In this document: positions 22,001 to 29,654 of the stretch, in pieces | Numbering within the stretch: position 1 is the first letter of the stretch | Layout of the letters: each line of letters opens with the position of its first letter | From: a virus | Virus record (IMG/VR): IMGVR_UViG_3300008267_000168 | Coordinates: 1 to 43,514 of that record | DNA length: 43,514 nt | Direction: 5' to 3' (one strand) | Position numbers and translations under genes: made by a program | Notes under the pieces: generated by a model | Database searches by the model: none | The model's input: only the letters and a program-made list of their open reading frames with translations | What the model was told of the DNA's origin: nothing

Positions 22001-25000
22001 GTGCAATGCCATCTTCTTTAGCGCTGGGCCGTGTGATTTGTAGATAGCCGGAGTCACTACCATTGCGTTCATTGCTGCGCCATTGCGCTTGGTCAGCATG
22101 GACATGGCTGCGGCAAAGCGATCAGTGGAAACAACGCTACGTGGGAACGTCATCGCGGCACGCACAGATGAATCAGCACCGACAGCAAAAACGGCAACCG
22201 AGTTTTCTGGCGTATTCGAGAATAGAGTTTTTGCTAATTGAGCCGCCGAATCTGGGCTTACGATTTTCGCATCAAGTGTCATACCTCTTACGGAAACCAA
22301 AGGGTCAGATTCCCCCTTGTTTGGAATGTTGAAGATATTCTTTCCAGCGTACAGCGTCCCGTTTGGCTTCAGGTATCCGTATGTCTTGTGGTTTAGTACA
22401 ACGTGGCCCATTAGCTGGATGCCTCTGATGCCTCTTTGAATGGCGGCAGTGGCCCTCATGTCAGCACTTGATGGCGTAGGGTTTCCGCTTGGATGGTTGT
22501 GCATCATCCAGAAGCCAGTAGCACCAAAAGTCTTGGCTTGTTCTTCGATCCACGCAGCGCCGTCCTCAATCTCTGTCGGGAAAATACTAGAGGAAGTTGG
22601 AAGACGTGCAGAAACGGCGGTTTCGCCAAGTACTTCGCCAGTATCTTTATTGATGAAGATATAGCGCAGTGTTTCAAATATTGGATTGCGATAAACGTCT
22701 GCAATTACCGCAAGGTCTGCTGCGCTCTCTACTTTCTGCCCAATTAAGAGCGAAGTTTCCGTTTCGCGGAAGTCTCTTGCGATGGTGTCAGCAAGTACGG
22801 AGCCGCCAAACCGCCGCACAAGCGATTCAATCGCGTATTTTCCGCGTCTAATGAGGTTTGGTGAAGCGTCAACTCTTGGTTGAACGCTTTCTGTGTCCAG
22901 CCTTTTGGTGCTTTGAGTTTTAGGATTGGCGTTTTCATTCTGTGCCTCACGGTCTCCACGTGTTGTCACGAACATATCACGGGTAGATTCTACCTTGCCA
23001 TCAAAACTGCCCTGCTCAGGAGCATTTCCAGCAAATAGTTCGCCATCGCCCGACAGCATATCGGTACGGCCTGAGCCGGTCCGACCATCGCGGTCAGCGT
23101 CACGCTTGCGGCGTTCAGCCTCTACGGTTTCTTGGGTGCTTGCTTGGGCAAAGAGTCCTTGCGCGGGAACGGGTTCTTCCCTGATTTGAGGTCTTTCAGG
23201 ACGGCCATCGCCATCCTCTTGCGTTGATTGGGTGTCATTGCCACGGCTGGCCTCCAGTGATTTAGCTAGGTCAATAAGCTGTCTTGCTTGAACAGACTCA
23301 GGCCCGTTAAAGGTAATGTCAAGTATCTGCTCAGGCTGCGCGCCAGCTTCATAAGCACGCTGGATCAAACCGCCAAGCGTCAATGCTTCTTGATAGTCAG
23401 ACTCGTTTAGCTCGTCAATGACTTTCATCGTGGCAGAATTCATGTCTGCCAAGCGGCTTACTTCTGCGTTTGCTTCGTTTTCAAAACGCGCCTCATTGGA
23501 ATACTCGGAAGCGGTGCGAATAGCGTAGTCAATAAACTCTTGCTCACGCGGACCTAGCTTTTGACCAGCCTTATATTTGCTGATGGCCGCACGGGCTTGC
23601 GCTTCATTGAGTGAAGCATTGGGACGGTTACGCCAAAAGCCTGACTCAGTACCATCAGCAGCCGGTTTTGCAATCCATTTGCTGCGGCCAATAACATCGC
23701 CGCCAACCGCATTGCCCATATCAGGCGAACGCTGAATTCGTCCACCAATTTCTGACCAGCCAATTTCTTGGTCGAGTGAATTAAAAAATGAATCTACTGA
23801 GTACGGGTCATTGGTGGGAGCGTTACGCTTACCTTGACCTTCTTGCGGTCGTCCGGCGACAGGTGCTTGGTCTGGTCGAGAATCCAATCCGCTGCGGTCT
23901 GCTCTGCGTTCGGTGCGGAGTCCTGCTGCGGCTCGGTTTTCTTTGTCAGTTCGTTGGGCATTTTCGGCCTCCGTAATGTCTTTTCCGCTGCCGTAAGAGA
24001 ACCCTATTCCGGTGCGTTCGATCACAGTACCATCAGGCAAGGTCACTTGCAATTTAGCCTTGGCGAGCCTGTCACGGGCGCGTGTCATCGCCGCATCAAT
24101 CACGGCAGGGTCATCGCCCTGAACAATGAACTCATCGCCGGACCGGTGGAATACGTTGCCTTCGCCAAGTTCATCGAACAACGCCTGCCCAATCTGAGCG
24201 ATAGCCTCATCGCCAGCGTCATGGTTCAGTTCATCATTAATGCGCTTAAAGTTGTCGGCATCCAGAAACGTCTGAACAGGTTTAAGCTGTCCGGCGTCTT
24301 TCGCTTGCGTGTAGGCCGTACTGTTCTTGATTCCAGGCATCACGCGACCGCCGACTTTACCGGCAGTCCTATCAGCCTTGAGCAGCTTTGCATATTCCAC
24401 AGACTCATCAGGGCTTAAATCCTGCGTGTCTGATTTGGCTTCCAGTTCAGCCAAACGATTTACGGGGTTGGGCCGCTGCCCGGGTTCCGTGATGGCTTCT
24501 GGATTGGCTGGCGTGGAATATTCGGCAATCGTACTTGCGGCTTCTGGATTGGTTGGCGCGGGATTCCCGGCATCCGCACTTTCGGTTGTGTTAAGTCGCC
24601 CAGTTTCATTTTCTTTTTCCTTTTGTAATGCTGTTAATGCAGCGTCAAGATCGTCAGTCGGCTCCACCTGTGAGAGAGCCGTTGCTTTTGAAACAGAAGT
24701 TTCTGCGGTTGCTTCCGTCACAGGTGGAGAGGTTGCCTTTTCAGGCGTGAATAATGGTTTTAGTTTTTCAACAAGATCGCCAAGCCTATCCGGCTTTGTG
24801 TCTGGGACTGCTTGCTTGCCAGCGGCAAGGTCAACAGCAAGGCCAGCGCCAGCCATCGGGCCAGACATGCCAGCACCGGCAGCGAGTGAGTCCACCAGTG
24901 TGTTTTGTAATTCGGTGGTATCAATGCCTTCGCCGCGTATCGCTTGGCCTGCAACGTACTGACTCGGGCCGGTCAAGCCTTCGGATAGTGTTTCGGTTCC

Positions 25001-26038
25001 GGCTACGCGCAAAGCTTTTGCAGCGGGATTTGTCGATGGCTTGAAAATAGCATCGAGTGGCAATTTTTCTGCAAGCGTTTCGATTATTGCTTGAACACCG
25101 GCATCTTGCAAAGACGTGCCAACATCCATGCCTTCCAATCTATCTTGTCCGTATGTTTCGATGCCGGTCGCACCACCGGCAACACCAGCAGCAGAAGCGG
25201 GATTGCCGGTCAGCATTCCGAGCATTGCAGGCAATGACCGCACGACTTGCGGACCGTACTGGCGGGCCACGCTTTCAGGATCGTTAATAACTTGATCAGT
25301 CATATCGCCCAGGCTTCCACGCAATGGCGTACTGCCTGCGGTTACGTCCTGCATACGTTGGTTTGCCGAAGTCAACAAAACATCAGCGCCTTCATTCAGC
25401 GGATCACCAAAATTCATTGGCGCAAGCTGTTCAATCAACTTGTTGTAAACAGGAAGTGAAGATTCTGGGTATCCTTCTTTTAACTGCCTGTAATTCGGGT
25501 CTGTCAACGCTGAACGCATTTCATCGCCTGCATTCAGAAAATCACCGCCCAGTCTTGCTGAGCCACCAAGCAGGGATTCAAGGCCAGATTGGAATGGTTC
25601 GGTAAACATTTCACCCAGAGAAGCCTTGCGCTCAATAATCTTGCCGTCAGGCGTTCTGAATACCGCCCCGTTAGGGGCAGCGTCATAAACGTCATCGAAG
25701 TTAAACGCGCTGCTAACAATAAACGGATCACCGGCTGAACCTGTGCCGCTTGAAATTCGGGTTTCGCGGGTCTTGCCAGTTCCCGGGTCTTTCAGGAAGT
25801 CACGAATAGGCTGCATCTTGTCATCAAGTGGCGCTGCATCTGGAAGCGCACTGGCGTTGACGAACTCAGACGGGGCAATAATGCCTTCTGGAATGTAGCC
25901 GCCATCAACTACCGACGGCTTTCGTGAAAGGTAGTTTGGCAAAGCCGATGACTTTGCTTTTTTCGCAGGCAGAAATTCAGCAAAAGGATTTTCTTGCTCT
26001 TTATCCAGAAACTCAGCAAACGGATTTTCTTCTGTCAT
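19016..26038 (-). CDS. giant polyvalent virion protein with GGDEF-like and RadC/JAB-like domains
   Basis: The protein has 2340 residues. The N-terminus repeats NPFAEFL at 5-11 and 17-23. Residues about 250-420 are Ala/Gly-rich helices. A GGDEF-like domain spans about 560-690: FLDADNFKRINDELNHDAGD, then RSGDEF at 632-637, SGDEF in place of GGDEF. A RadC/JAB domain has HNHPSG at 1180-1185 and Asp 1193, with a following RGIRGIQLMGHVVL. Long helical regions follow, then a large C-terminal domain (about 1740-2070) with YFSAVLTQYNPAFIPVNA, resembling LPD38 of polyvalent phage proteins. It is probably packaged and ejected with DNA, like T7 gp16 or DarB-type proteins, to act in the host early. Domain activities are inference. 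Confidence 0.85.
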   Translation of the reverse strand: MTEENPFAEFLDKEQENPFAEFLPAKKAKSSALPNYLSRKPSVVDGGYIPEGIIAPSEFVNASALPDAAPLDDKMQPIRDFLKDPGTGKTRETRISSGTGSAGDPFIVSSAFNFDDVYDAAPNGAVFRTPDGKIIERKASLGEMFTEPFQSGLESLLGGSARLGGDFLNAGDEMRSALTDPNYRQLKEGYPESSLPVYNKLIEQLAPMNFGDPLNEGADVLLTSANQRMQDVTAGSTPLRGSLGDMTDQVINDPESVARQYGPQVVRSLPAMLGMLTGNPASAAGVAGGATGIETYGQDRLEGMDVGTSLQDAGVQAIIETLAEKLPLDAIFKPSTNPAAKALRVAGTETLSEGLTGPSQYVAGQAIRGEGIDTTELQNTLVDSLAAGAGMSGPMAGAGLAVDLAAGKQAVPDTKPDRLGDLVEKLKPLFTPEKATSPPVTEATAETSVSKATALSQVEPTDDLDAALTALQKEKENETGRLNTTESADAGNPAPTNPEAASTIAEYSTPANPEAITEPGQRPNPVNRLAELEAKSDTQDLSPDESVEYAKLLKADRTAGKVGGRVMPGIKNSTAYTQAKDAGQLKPVQTFLDADNFKRINDELNHDAGDEAIAQIGQALFDELGEGNVFHRSGDEFIVQGDDPAVIDAAMTRARDRLAKAKLQVTLPDGTVIERTGIGFSYGSGKDITEAENAQRTDKENRAAAGLRTERRADRSGLDSRPDQAPVAGRPQEGQGKRNAPTNDPYSVDSFFNSLDQEIGWSEIGGRIQRSPDMGNAVGGDVIGRSKWIAKPAADGTESGFWRNRPNASLNEAQARAAISKYKAGQKLGPREQEFIDYAIRTASEYSNEARFENEANAEVSRLADMNSATMKVIDELNESDYQEALTLGGLIQRAYEAGAQPEQILDITFNGPESVQARQLIDLAKSLEASRGNDTQSTQEDGDGRPERPQIREEPVPAQGLFAQASTQETVEAERRKRDADRDGRTGSGRTDMLSGDGELFAGNAPEQGSFDGKVESTRDMFVTTRGDREAQNENANPKTQSTKRLDTESVQPRVDASPNLIRRGKYAIESLVRRFGGSVLADTIARDFRETETSLLIGQKVESAADLAVIADVYRNPIFETLRYIFINKDTGEVLGETAVSARLPTSSSIFPTEIEDGAAWIEEQAKTFGATGFWMMHNHPSGNPTPSSADMRATAAIQRGIRGIQLMGHVVLNHKTYGYLKPNGTLYAGKNIFNIPNKGESDPLVSVRGMTLDAKIVSPDSAAQLAKTLFSNTPENSVAVFAVGADSSVRAAMTFPRSVVSTDRFAAAMSMLTKRNGAAMNAMVVTPAIYKSHGPALKKMALHGMLIDIFMVNPDGTVVSLANMKVVNGNNVTRFLERGKKGDKARVVKEDSPAYNAAESKRNEAAESLPADRGTAGWNYKANRWDGRVGALRAARADLQDKMISWRYLQEDLNKVIPDAENVYRLETLMHGRVADQMTDIEREQILPLIEAMRQAKVKPEQLEEYLYARHAQERNERIAEINPKMPDAGSGMTTAQAEKILAAADPKMKALARMVDVITNKTRKRLLDNGLITQEQFDSMKAAYQFYVPLRGKRTAANDFDADMRKGVGGGGVDTRGSVLKQAMGRGEGNLAENILAEIIGDAQRSVILSEKARVGRAVMRTVLANPNPSLWELEPVQTERKLDANGEVYEAIINDMSDPRIIAVRHKGKLYKVSIADEQLAKALNHVGIERMGSLTRLAGKMNRYFSAVLTQYNPAFIPVNATRDAIFGLTALAAEKGEAAALKSALRYPQAITASLRYAYGKRGTSEWDTWANEFAKAGGQTGYVNMPSAEDISTAFGSGKLGGYSPTGIAKVGRVIADLVGVMNTAVENALRLSAYVTLRKNGDTPEAAAEYAKNLTVNFNRKGFNGSKLNSWFLFYNAALQGAVRSSKVMRKPKTWGYLGTLAAAQVAATMFAMGLADDDDEPLANKIPDHVKRRNLWFIVPGEQGEHTLVTIPLPYGFNVLPYISGKMTSAMMNKEDKPAETAAMLAANSVSALVESFFPIPVAKGPVGMLPYPLTIAANVQTNRDDFGRPIRQEDPYAKSDLPRSSMGKPDTLEIFKITSKGLNRLGGGDDETVPAISALDLAPEDLEYVSRALTGGLGKFAMDTAALGGNLADPDVQIGPDNVPIIKRYVTKVDEQAAQRSMYYERRATIDKATKRLRKVFDSEGLEAAQKYLEATPELEGARFDTRKNKGKSGEPAGSVILSGGNYKLEVGKIDSPYGHYKATEKLLTSIRENVETEYLKVPADVFPDKKTRARDMELRRLEVQAWGAQYKFNQVWNRDVVDDKTATE

Positions 26039-26943
26039 TTCAATTTTCTGCGAATAATTTCAGCTTTCAGTTTGGCAATGATTTTTGCTTTGGCGGCAGG
26101 GTTTGCCTCAATGGCTTGAGTCGCTTGTGCCTTGAGCTTGTCCATTTCACTACCGCTCCCGTCGAGTCTCGGCGTTTTGGTATTGGCGTCAGCAGAAGTC
26201 GGTCGATTGCCAAGCTCAGCAGGCTTGTCGGCATAACTAAACTCGCCCGTTTCAAGGAACTGATCCATCAGGTCAACGCGGTCAGCCACTGAAATGGGCT
26301 TGCCAGTAACGGTTTCAATTTCTTTTATCTTATTGTTTATCTCAGACAGGCGGCTCTTGCGGTCTGCGCGTGCAATACCGGCTTCAGTGGCGCGCTGGCG
26401 AGCTTGTCCAGTCTTCACTTGCTGTTCTTTCACTTCGAGCGTGGCATCGCCAAGCGGCGTTGTCGTGGTCTTGAGGGAGACGGGATCGAAGATTTCACCG
26501 CCCCTGCTTTGCGGCAATACCTTGTCTGTTTTTACTGCCGACAAAATACGGGCGCGTTTTAAGTCGCCTTTTTCCAAAGCCTCACGGATTTGCATATCCA
26601 TCGTAGCGTCGGCCACTTTTTCAGTTCCGCCCATATGGGTATTAAAGCTGGGCGTCGAATCAGACAGCGCAAATGCACCAGCAACACCAGCATCTTCGCT
26701 CAACATTCCATGCGCCTTGTACTGGGCATTAATCCTGTCCTGCAATGTACTGCGTGCATCGACCTGGCCCTGTGCAATCATCGCCTGCGCACGCTCTTTA
26801 CGCGCCTGCTCAAGGTTTCCGTAAGCAGTGTAATTTCGATTTAGCTGATCCACGTAAGCCTTTTCCTGCCCGGCTTTGTCACCGCCAGCAAGCATCGTGC
26901 CTAATTGGCCCCAGCCTTCATATCCGCTTGGCATATCAGCCAC
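26035..26943 (-). CDS. internal virion protein (302 aa), helical
   Basis: A 302-residue, mostly helical protein (QLNRNYTAYGNLEQARKERA, then TEAGIARADRKSRLSEINNK) without signal or membrane segments. It precedes and is coupled by ATGA to the giant gene. In T7-like phages the equivalent slot holds an ejected internal core protein. This assignment rests on position and composition. Confidence 0.6.
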   Translation of the reverse strand: MADMPSGYEGWGQLGTMLAGGDKAGQEKAYVDQLNRNYTAYGNLEQARKERAQAMIAQGQVDARSTLQDRINAQYKAHGMLSEDAGVAGAFALSDSTPSFNTHMGGTEKVADATMDMQIREALEKGDLKRARILSAVKTDKVLPQSRGGEIFDPVSLKTTTTPLGDATLEVKEQQVKTGQARQRATEAGIARADRKSRLSEINNKIKEIETVTGKPISVADRVDLMDQFLETGEFSYADKPAELGNRPTSADANTKTPRLDGSGSEMDKLKAQATQAIEANPAAKAKIIAKLKAEIIRRKLK

Positions 26944-27577
26944 CGATCCCGGCAGTTGCGCTGCCTATGCCGCCACCGATACTGCTACCTGTCGCGCTTG
27001 TCGGCGCGCCGCTAAAGTTGCCGCCATACGATGACATCGTTGCAGCAGCAGCATCCAGCCACGGATTGCGTTGAATCGAACGCAAACGCAGTTCATCAAG
27101 GAACGCTTGTCCGCGTGCTTCGCGTGCAATCATGTTGTTATCCGTAGCAAGACGACCGTAACCGAACGCTTCGCCACGTCGCTGCATACTCGGAGCGTCT
27201 ATGCGACTCATCAGGCCAGCAATGTTGCCAGCGTAATCAAGTGTTCCTTGTGCGCCTTTCGCTGCGTCCGCTTTGAAAGCATCCGATCCAATGCCCGGCG
27301 TGAGTCCTGCGGTAATATCTCCCGAACCCTTGCGAACTGTGTCGGTATAATTTGCCAGAGATTCAGCACGTTCATCTGCGGAATTGCTTTGCGAAAGCTC
27401 CTGCACTTCTTTGTTGATTCGAGCATCAATTTCTTGCTGCTTCTTGTCCTGGTTTCGGATCGAACCCGCTAAGGCTCGGTCTTGCTTCTTGGCAGTCTGA
27501 TTGGTGTTGTACGCACTCGTTCCTGCGGCAGCGGCAGCAGCGGCAAGTGCAACGATTGTTGAGGTAGCGAGCGCCAT
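26936..27577 (-). CDS. internal virion protein, gp14-like (213 aa)
   Basis: The start is the ATG at 27575-27577 (MALATSTIVALAAAAAAAG). The N-terminal hydrophobic Ala-rich segment (about 4-20) is followed by a charged helical part (QDKKQQEIDARINKEVQEL) and a Gly/Ser-rich C-terminus (about 180-213). This resembles gp14-type ejection proteins, which embed in the host outer membrane. It overlaps the next gene by 8 bp. Confidence 0.6.
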   Translation of the reverse strand: MALATSTIVALAAAAAAAGTSAYNTNQTAKKQDRALAGSIRNQDKKQQEIDARINKEVQELSQSNSADERAESLANYTDTVRKGSGDITAGLTPGIGSDAFKADAAKGAQGTLDYAGNIAGLMSRIDAPSMQRRGEAFGYGRLATDNNMIAREARGQAFLDELRLRSIQRNPWLDAAAATMSSYGGNFSGAPTSATGSSIGGGIGSATAGIGG

Positions 27578-27578
27578 A

Positions 27579-28031
27579 TCAGTGAACTCCGAAATGCTTG
27601 GTGTAATAGGTTTCTGTTTTCGCGTACCCCAAACGCGAATAAACACTGGATACTTGTTCTGGGCTGTTGGTTAAATGCGCCATTTGAGCGCCAACACAAT
27701 CGGATTCTTTTGCGCGTTTATCAGCAGCACGGATCAAGGCCAGTGCAGCAAAGCCGCCACGGGTTTCCGGACTCACCCAGAAAACAACCTCATGCGCCTT
27801 ACGTGCGGGATTGCAAAGTCCAGCGCCATAAACCATAGCCACCATGCCGACAATCTTTTCTTGTTGCTCAGCAACCAGAAGGAATCCGGAATGACGAATG
27901 CCGCCGATGTTTATCATCGTGTGAGCTTCATCAAAAGGCCCGTCTTTGTCATAACCGGACGCAGAATAAAAGTCTCGCGCCATTTTCAGCACTGATGGCA
28001 TATCGCTATCAGTAGCATCACGAACAATCAT
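27579..28031 (-). CDS. GNAT-family N-acetyltransferase
   Basis: The protein has 150 residues. The GNAT fold is visible: MIVRDATDSDMPSVLKMARD, GFLLVAEQQEKIVGMVAMV, then the acetyl-CoA loop VVFWVSPETRGGFAALALIR and the terminal VYSRLGYAKTETYY. The canonical Q/R-x-x-G-x-G/A loop is partly altered (RGGFAA). Within the internal virion gene cluster it could be a structural protein with an old enzyme fold or an ejected modifying enzyme. Confidence 0.8.
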   Translation of the reverse strand: MIVRDATDSDMPSVLKMARDFYSASGYDKDGPFDEAHTMINIGGIRHSGFLLVAEQQEKIVGMVAMVYGAGLCNPARKAHEVVFWVSPETRGGFAALALIRAADKRAKESDCVGAQMAHLTNSPEQVSSVYSRLGYAKTETYYTKHFGVH

Positions 28032-28657
28032 CCTCCAGGCCCCTTTCCGTAGTAGTAGCCAGTTGAAGGCGACGGCACGTAGTAATTGTTATAGGCGTTT
28101 TTGTCTGCGTCTCTGCGCACTTTGGACTCTTGCGATTTTTGATAGAAGTCTTTGAAGCCGCCAAACATGTCGCCTAGTCCCTGAACCATCGACGTGGATT
28201 TTCCAGCCTGTAAAGAAGTGCGCATGGCAGCAGAGGCTTGCTGCGCTGCCGTTGTCGCATCCAGTCCGGTTGTGGCAAGGGATATCAGGTTAGCCCGGGC
28301 ATCTTGGTCAGCCGCTTCCATTTCAGCGCCAGCGCCCTGTGCGCGGCGTTCTACGTCAAGCAAGCCTTTTGAATATTCCTCGCCAAAGCGCGTTTGCTGG
28401 TCCACTTGCGTACTGCTTCCAATCTGGCCATTGCGAGCAAGCGCAAACTTTAATTGCTGGTCGTTCGTCTTTTTCTGGCGCGTCAGGTCTTCGCCGTAAT
28501 ATTGGCGCATGGCCCCAACGTAATCAGCAATATCTGCTGCACGTTGCGGACTATCAAAGGCTGCGTTTACGGCACCTTGTGTTTGGCGAATAGCATCCTG
28601 ACGACGCTGCTCGGTTGCCGCCGCTTCGCGTGACGCGTTGTCGCTGCCGCCGCTCAT
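28028..28657 (-). CDS. internal virion / ejection protein (209 aa)
   Basis: A 209-residue, Gln/Ala-rich helical protein (AATEQRRQDAIRQTQGAVNA, then GAEMEAADQDARANLISLA) with a Tyr/Gly-rich end. No hydrophobic segment long enough for a membrane. Its position between two GNAT-like genes suggests a member of the ejected internal complex. Not recognised by family. Confidence 0.55.
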   Translation of the reverse strand: MSGGSDNASREAAATEQRRQDAIRQTQGAVNAAFDSPQRAADIADYVGAMRQYYGEDLTRQKKTNDQQLKFALARNGQIGSSTQVDQQTRFGEEYSKGLLDVERRAQGAGAEMEAADQDARANLISLATTGLDATTAAQQASAAMRTSLQAGKSTSMVQGLGDMFGGFKDFYQKSQESKVRRDADKNAYNNYYVPSPSTGYYYGKGPGG

Positions 28658-29163
28658 GTCGCTTTCCTTATGATAGCAAACATCACCGCGTCTTCCCCAT
28701 TGGCGCAGTAAGCTTTTTGAACCCCTTCGTTTTTCATGCCGAGCCGTTCATACCAGTGATGGCTTAAAAGGCGAGACGGCAATGCTGCGGTTTGAATGCG
28801 GTGCGCATCGCCATCAAGCATTTGTGCTATCAGGCGCTTTGAAATCTTAGTGAATGCTCGCCAGTATTTGTCCCACGCCTTATCAGTACCCATCAGCCAT
28901 GCCTCATAAACACCTTTACGAATAGGCTCAAAGCCACCGATCAGCACCGGATACCCAGCCCTATCGACATAGACATAGCTCGGGCCATGAATAGAAGCAG
29001 CAACACGAGCGCAAATATCGGACGTGTAATAAGGCAAGTCTGTCTTGGCTAAGAACTGGGCAATCTCGTCCGTTCGCATGTTCTTGGCGATGTGCGCAAA
29101 ATCCTCCAGAATTGGCGCACCAAGACGCAGCTCGGGAACGATATTGATAGACCCGTCAGCCAT
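28654..29163 (-). CDS. second GNAT-like virion-cluster protein (gp13/DUF2833-like)
   Basis: The protein has 169 residues. It shows YPVLIGGFEPIRKGVYEAWL, ISKRLIAQMLDGDAHRIQTA and the terminal HHWYERLGMKNEG, the layout of phage acetyltransferase-like proteins related to T7 gp13 (DUF2833). The first strand carries a short acid patch rather than a clear acetyl-CoA loop, so it may be structural. It is coupled to genes on both sides. Confidence 0.65.
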   Translation of the reverse strand: MADGSINIVPELRLGAPILEDFAHIAKNMRTDEIAQFLAKTDLPYYTSDICARVAASIHGPSYVYVDRAGYPVLIGGFEPIRKGVYEAWLMGTDKAWDKYWRAFTKISKRLIAQMLDGDAHRIQTAALPSRLLSHHWYERLGMKNEGVQKAYCANGEDAVMFAIIRKAT

Positions 29164-29654
29164 CAGGAGCCTGCCCGGTTATCGTGGACATACATGCTCA
29201 GCGCATACATGGTCATATTGCCGCTCGCCCAAGTGATCTTTGGAGCAATTGAAGGCGCAGATAGCGGCATAGGTATCATTGTTCCGGTCAAGCTATCGGC
29301 AGGAATTTCATAAGGGTCCGAAAATGTAGCGGGCGCAAGCTGGTCGTAACCAAAGCTAATCATTGGTAGCTGGTCAGAAGTCGCCACTATGTCAAAAGAT
29401 TCCAACATTTTCGTCACTCCCGGCAAACTCATATCCAGCCACGGCCACTGAATTTCGCCATCCACAAGCAATTCTGCTGCTTCAATAAAATCGCTTGTAT
29501 AGGTGGAATCCACGATGCTGACGTAATCGCCATGCCTCAGATACAGAGTGTCGCCAAGCAGAGAGAACGCTTCAATGTCAAAATCAAAAACATATTTAGA
29601 CCACGCGCCACGACCTGCTTGCAGCATTGAATACACCCAAACGTCAGTAGCCAT
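29163..29654 (-). CDS. C-terminal part of tail hub/stabilisation protein (split gene)
   Basis: The start is the ATG at 29652-29654 (MATDVWVYSMLQAGRGAWS), overlapping the previous stop as TAATG. WVYSMLQAGRGAWSKYVF, then LYLRHGDYVSIVD, WPWLDMSLPGVTKML and IPMPLSAPSIAPKITW match what is usually the last third of a single P22 gp10-like stabilisation protein in related phages. Here it is a separate 163-residue gene. The upstream gene ends with an Ig-like domain before this point. Split rather than truncated, since both parts remain open and coupled. Confidence 0.65.
   Translation of the reverse strand: MATDVWVYSMLQAGRGAWSKYVFDFDIEAFSLLGDTLYLRHGDYVSIVDSTYTSDFIEAAELLVDGEIQWPWLDMSLPGVTKMLESFDIVATSDQLPMISFGYDQLAPATFSDPYEIPADSLTGTMIPMPLSAPSIAPKITWASGNMTMYALSMYVHDNRAGS

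Noticed and set aside
19016-26038. The giant protein as an N4-type virion RNA polymerase.
   Set aside because: No T7-type RNA polymerase motifs were found; the recognised parts are GGDEF-like, JAB-like and LPD38-like.
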